Positions 60,040 to 64,000 of a stretch of DNA of 64,000 bases are shown one piece after another. Where the stretch lies: the NCBI GenBank assembly GCA_963920525.1, contig OY986438.1, positions 47,156,788 through 47,220,787 of the forward strand, given 5' to 3'. The notes beneath the pieces were generated by a model. It was given only the letters and a program-made list of their open reading frames with translations. It made no database searches and was not told the origin of the DNA. The DNA comes from Dichetophora obliterata (taxonomy: Eukaryota; Arthropoda; Insecta; Diptera; Sciomyzidae). How positions within the stretch are numbered: position 1 is the stretch's first letter; each line of letters starts with the position of its first letter. A program made the translations under genes and the position numbers.

Positions 60040-60950
60040 TGTATGCTCCCCATGGATTTCAAAACGGCAAGAGACCGATTTTGATGAAATTTTCAGGCAA
60101 TCTTCAGATTAGCCTAGCGGATGGTCCTGTGAAGTTTGGTAGATCTATCTTTATCTCTAGAGGGCGCTATAGTTCAAATTTCAAACATAATTCCAAAAAA
60201 CTCCTAAGGCGATTATGTGATCACCATGGAAATTTGTCTAACATGATTTTCAGATACGGTAAATATTTTGACACTATCAATTTTGATCTCTCTTTTACAC
60301 CAGAGGGCGCTGTAGTACAGATCTTTCAGAAAACCGTCAAAACTCCTTAACCGCTCATATGATTGTACTGATAATTTGTATATATGAGTTTTTGGATACG
60401 ACAAATATTTTGGCATCATAAATTTTGATACATCATTAACACTAGATGACACTGCAGTACAAATCGTTTACAAAACCCCAAAAAACTCCAACGCCGATCA
60501 TATGATTAGCATGCAAATTTGTATATAGAGGTTTTTAGATACGATAAATGTTTGGAGCTTTCTATTTTTAACACCAGAGAACGCTGTAGTACATTTATGG
60601 CAAAATTTGCACTACAGTGACCCCTGGTGTTAAAGACAGAAAGATAGAAAGATTAAAATCATAGTGACAAAACATTCATCGTAACTAAAAACCTCTATGC
60701 AAATTTTTATGCTTACAATATTCTCGGTTTAGAACTATATGGTGGTTTTGTTAACGCCAAAGCATTTGTCAAAACGTTTATTGTATCTGAAAACCTTGTT
60801 AGACAAAGATCCATGGTGATCACATGATCGGCTTAGGAAATTTGTAAAAAATTTGTACTACAGCGCTCTCTAGTGATAAAGATAGATCTTCCAAAATTCA
60901 CAAGATTACCCGCAGGGCTAATCTGAAGACTGCCTGTTAATTTATGAATA
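60040..60950. repeat. Foldback with internal ~138-bp repeats
   Basis: The left arm (60093-60180: CTTCAGATTAGCC, AGATCTATCTTTATC, TAGAGGGCGCT) is repeated inverted at 60840-60935. Between them a unit containing GCTCATATGATT, AATTTGTATATA, TTTTTGGATACGA and AGAGGGCGCTGTAGTAC recurs about three times. The 103-codon frame at 60039-60350 translates these repeats and is not considered a gene. Confidence 0.7.
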
Positions 60951-60957
60951 CTAATTA

Positions 60958-61968
60958 CAGTAATAATCGCTTATATGCACTATGTTTATAAGCATATCCC
61001 GCTTATATGCATTCGAACTTGAGATATTTAACTTTGTCATTTAAAATAGCCAGCATTTTTTCGCTTATAAGCATTTCGCTTAAATGAATTTCTCTTTTAT
61101 ATGCATAAAAATTAGGAATTTTTAAAACCAAAGTTATAGAAAACTTACCAGTAATATGCATCCCTATTAAAATGTCATAAAAATTCTGATTATAAATTTC
61201 ACATCTCTATTGAGCTGTCATATATGAAATAGCCCGTCACTTTGAAAGTGTCAAAGTTTCTTATCTTTTTCCTGTGCAGTTTTAAAATGAAGAAAAATAA
61301 AAAAAATAACCTTTTCACTCAAATAAAAAATTTCAATTGTAAATGAAGTTGAGATAAATTAAATAAGATAGAAGAACATATGTGCCAAAAATTCTGCTAT
61401 GTACAAAAGAAAATAATTGACATTTTCAAGATTAAAAGAACTTCAAAAATTAAAAAATAAGTTAAGTTTTATGTTGGTCGAACCTGGATGGTCTTAAATT
61501 TAATTTTGTTTTTTAAGCATATTATTCATATATATTTTTTCAAAACTATAAGTTATATAAGTCTGGTAGAAGCCCTAATTTAAATTAATTTAAGTCGAAT
61601 TTGACTATTCTTAAACTTAAGACTTTGTTTTATCAAAACTAATTTTGCTTATATATTATGAAAACCCTTAAGTGATATAAGACTGCTAGAAGCGGCAATT
61701 TAATTTAATTTAATCTACTTTTTATTTTTAAAAACGCTTATTTGACAAACTCTAATTGTAAATAAATATAATTAAAAATTAAACCAATTCATAAGACAAT
61801 TTTTATTGAAACAATATTCCAATTTTTATATATGCTTTGTGGAGGCATTTAACCGAGTTATTATATAAGCACTGTGGATGCATATAACCGAGTTTTATAT
61901 ATGCTTTCCCGCTTATAAGCAGTAAAAAACAAGCAAATAGAGGTTATGCTTATAAGCGATAATTACTG
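60958..61968. mobile_element. pogo-like MITE
   Basis: The ends CAGTAATAATCGCTTATA (left) and CAGTAATTATCGCTTATA (right, inverted) are flanked by TA (60956-60957 and 61969-61970). The terminus resembles that of Drosophila pogo (CAGTATAATTCGCTTA, from memory). CGCTTATA(A/T)GCA-type motifs recur near both ends, and a ~117-bp direct duplication lies at 61540-61710. Non-coding, 1011 bp. Confidence 0.75.
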
Positions 61969-61999
61969 TACATAGGTTTTAACAAAAAAAAAAACTCTG

Positions 62000-63100
62000 T
62001 TGGGTACACAATAATTTTTTTAGGGCAACGAAAGACTTATGTTATTAAAACGCAAAATTTTGTTGCATTAACAAAAAAGTTTTGTAACCTTAACAAAGCA
62101 TTTGTTTTATATTTAAAAAATAATGTTGTAATTATAACATGAAATGGTTTGTTGAAATGGTTCTATGGATCCATGCAATTTTCCGCCCGATCGAATGAGC
62201 AATGTCTCGACTTTTACGGACTTTGCGTTCTCCTGGAACAACGATTCTTTTTTCCCACAATGTCCCGAATTTTCTCAAATATGGGATTTTATGAAATTGT
62301 TATTCCAGGAGAACGGAAAAAAGGCAAAGTCGAGACTTTGCTCATTTGATTTTCAAAAAACCTCGAAAAAGGGAAAAACACAAGCTTAATGTGGTTAAAA
62401 TACTGACAACTCTATGCCGTATAGTACATTTGACAAAAGGTTTTGTTAAAATGAAGAGAACAAAAATAAAAATTTTACAAAAATGCTTTGTAGAATTTCG
62501 AAATTTGTTTGTTCATATAGCAAAAAAGCTGGCAAAATACTGGCAAAAAACTGGCAACTCTGAATACGCCTAATTACTTACCAAGGAACCTATACATAAC
62601 CATTAAACTGTTTAATCAAAAGAATTTAAAGCTTTTTATATTACATATACAATTTTATTGTCTTTTTTCAAGATCGAAAACTTCTTACAATTAAGAATTT
62701 AGAAAATAGATCAACGAAAATTTTTGTCAAATGAACTCCAAGTACACTTTGTTAGCGGAACAAAAATTTTTGTTGAATTTACATCCGATAATGTTAAAAC
62801 GCGTCACATTTATTTATCATAGCTTTTTGTTAATCTTTGAGCTAACTTGGGGTTGCTTTAACAAAACTTTTGTTATCTCTTCAAAGATTTTTGTAAATTT
62901 TTCAAAATATTTTAACAAAATCAATTTTGTTGAGATCACAAAATCTGTTGTATTTTTTTGTAAAAAAATTTTTGTTCTAGCAACAAAACATTCATTAAAT
63001 GTACGAAATTTTTGTTACTCTGACGAAAAATTTGCCTGTCAGAGAGCTAACAGAAAATTTTTGTTAAAAAATTCGTGATTATTTTTTTCGGTGTGTCAAT
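62000..63100. repeat. AACAAAA/TTTTGTT-rich field
   Basis: Many TTTTTGTTA and TAACAAAA words in both orientations (for example 62050-62120 and 62760-63075), with a hairpin inside. Probably the ends and body of a degenerate MITE. The frames at 62149-62573 and 62731-63078 translate this and show no domain. Confidence 0.45.
62190..62352. repeat. Hairpin, ~50-bp stem
   Basis: ATCGAATGAGCAATGTCTCG (from 62189), then GACTTT and GTTCTCCTGGAA, pair with TTCCAGGAGAAC, AAAGTCGAGACTTTGCTCAT near 62307-62348. The loop is about 60 bp. Confidence 0.7.
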
Positions 63101-63254
63101 TTTTTTCAGATATTGCAGCAAAACACCAATTCCAACATTCCTTTGAAAAACCGGAGGCTCGAAATTGATTTTAGCCTAAGGATTTCTTGGGCAAAGTTGC
63201 TTAGAATTTTCCTTAGAACATTTTCCTCGCCTACAATTTTTTAGATTTTTTCAC

Positions 63255-64000
63255 CCATACAAATTAACCCGCTATATTATACATACATACATGCCAAGAA
63301 AAACAAATTAATTATTATTACTGCTATAAAATCATCATATTTTCTTAGAGGATACTACATGATATAAAAACTATGAACTAGTCCATGGAAAGTTCATGAA
63401 ATATAGTGAGAATATAATTTTTTCTCAAGTACTATTGTAGAAGAGCTCTACAATTTTGAAAATATGCTAAATATTCGCTTTGGTAACAGCAGTTTTTATG
63501 TCTTTTTTAAAAACAAAAATATGTTTTTTTTTTGAGAAGAATGCACAACACCGAATCGCTGCCAGTCTATTTGCTATACAGCCCAAAAAGAAAGTCATAA
63601 CGTCTAAATTTTCTAATATAATTTGCTTCTACAAAAAAGAATGACACAAAAAGTTGTGAAAAAGTTAAATCTTAATCGTACATAGGTAAAAATTAGTTTT
63701 CTTAGGAAGAATTAGTCAGAATAATAATTATAATGTTGATTTCAACGGAAAGGAATTGAAATGATGCTTGCATTTATGAAAGGACACAATGCACAAATAT
63801 TCCCGATGTAGTATTTTTAGAGAAATTTTAACTTAAACGTTGTTATTATTTTTTCTTATAAACCTAAAATTTTTACTTAAGAAATTTTAAATTTTGTATT
63901 TTTTTTGCACTTCTTACTATTTGTAGAATTCGCTTTTAATATACTTCGTATTGGTCCAAATAATATTACGCTATAGCCTTAAAAAATTATAGATATATAT
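63255..64000. other. AT-rich DNA, nothing recognised
   Basis: No structure was seen up to the end of the window. Confidence 0.4.

Larger units (their letters stand above)
59795..63254. repeat. Inverted repeat pair enclosing 3.2 kb of other repeats
   Basis: 59795-59941 is repeated inverted at 63108-63254 with good identity. Shared blocks are GCAACTTTGCCCAAGAAATC, GAGCCTCCGGTTTTTCAAA and TTGGAATTGGTGTTTTGCTG. They may be the ends of a long element or two independent copies of one repeat. No target duplication was recognised. Confidence 0.65.

Noticed and set aside
60039..60350. 103-codon frame
   Set aside because: It lies wholly in the left arm and repeat units of a foldback.

Overview
This window is AT-rich eukaryotic DNA, almost certainly from a higher fly (Diptera). 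No host gene could be recognised. The evidence for a fly is the mix of mobile elements: a mauritiana-type mariner very close in layout to Drosophila Mos1, a DD41D ('rosa'-like) Tc1/mariner copy, an RTE-type LINE with an AAGT tail, a pogo-like TIR, and many GTT/CAA, TC and GT microsatellites of the kind seen in fly introns and intergenic DNA. Genus cannot be read from the sequence. No rRNA, canonical tRNA, CRISPR or bacterial-type gene was seen.

The window reads as a layered transposon landscape. 0.36-5.1 kb: a small perfect-TIR element, then a 4.5-kb hAT-type element with an 8-bp target duplication but no transposase. 8.3-9.0 kb: a foldback element with tandem 55-bp units around a tRNA-like core. 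13.5-15.1 kb: a ~650-bp near-perfect hairpin followed by a Harbinger-type MITE with TAA duplication. 15.4-19.7 kb: two copies of a ~0.9-kb repeat; one carries a TTAA-flanked MITE, and a hAT MITE with perfect 8-bp duplication lies between them. 20.0-23.3 kb: a full-length RTE retrotransposon (11-bp target duplication) whose long ORF is broken by a single in-frame TAG.

26.2-30.9 kb: two tRNA-derived SINE-like copies and a decayed piggyBac element (TTAA on both sides, frameshifted transposase). 34.1-37.5 kb: a nest in which a long-TIR element holds a foldback and a deleted DD41D mariner, followed by a TA-flanked MITE. 39.4-42.2 kb: a degenerate composite with a direct duplication and a relative of the 34.6-kb foldback. 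46.0-48.2 kb: a 2.3-kb element with ~300-bp inverted ends.

51.6-53.3 kb: the best-preserved item, an uninterrupted Mos1-like mariner (345-residue transposase, DD34D complete, TIRs 29/30 identical) inserted into a tRNA-derived SINE that still has its own target duplication. 53.6-55.6 kb: a hAT element carrying a transposase remnant, inserted inside another degenerate coding sequence. 55.6-63.3 kb: minisatellite-bearing MITEs, a foldback with ~138-bp repeats, a pogo-like MITE and a 3.5-kb inverted repeat pair.

The only coding sequence that looks intact is the mariner transposase at 52034-53071. The genes here do not form a pathway; their relationship is stratigraphic, and target-site duplications and nesting allow several insertions to be ordered in time.
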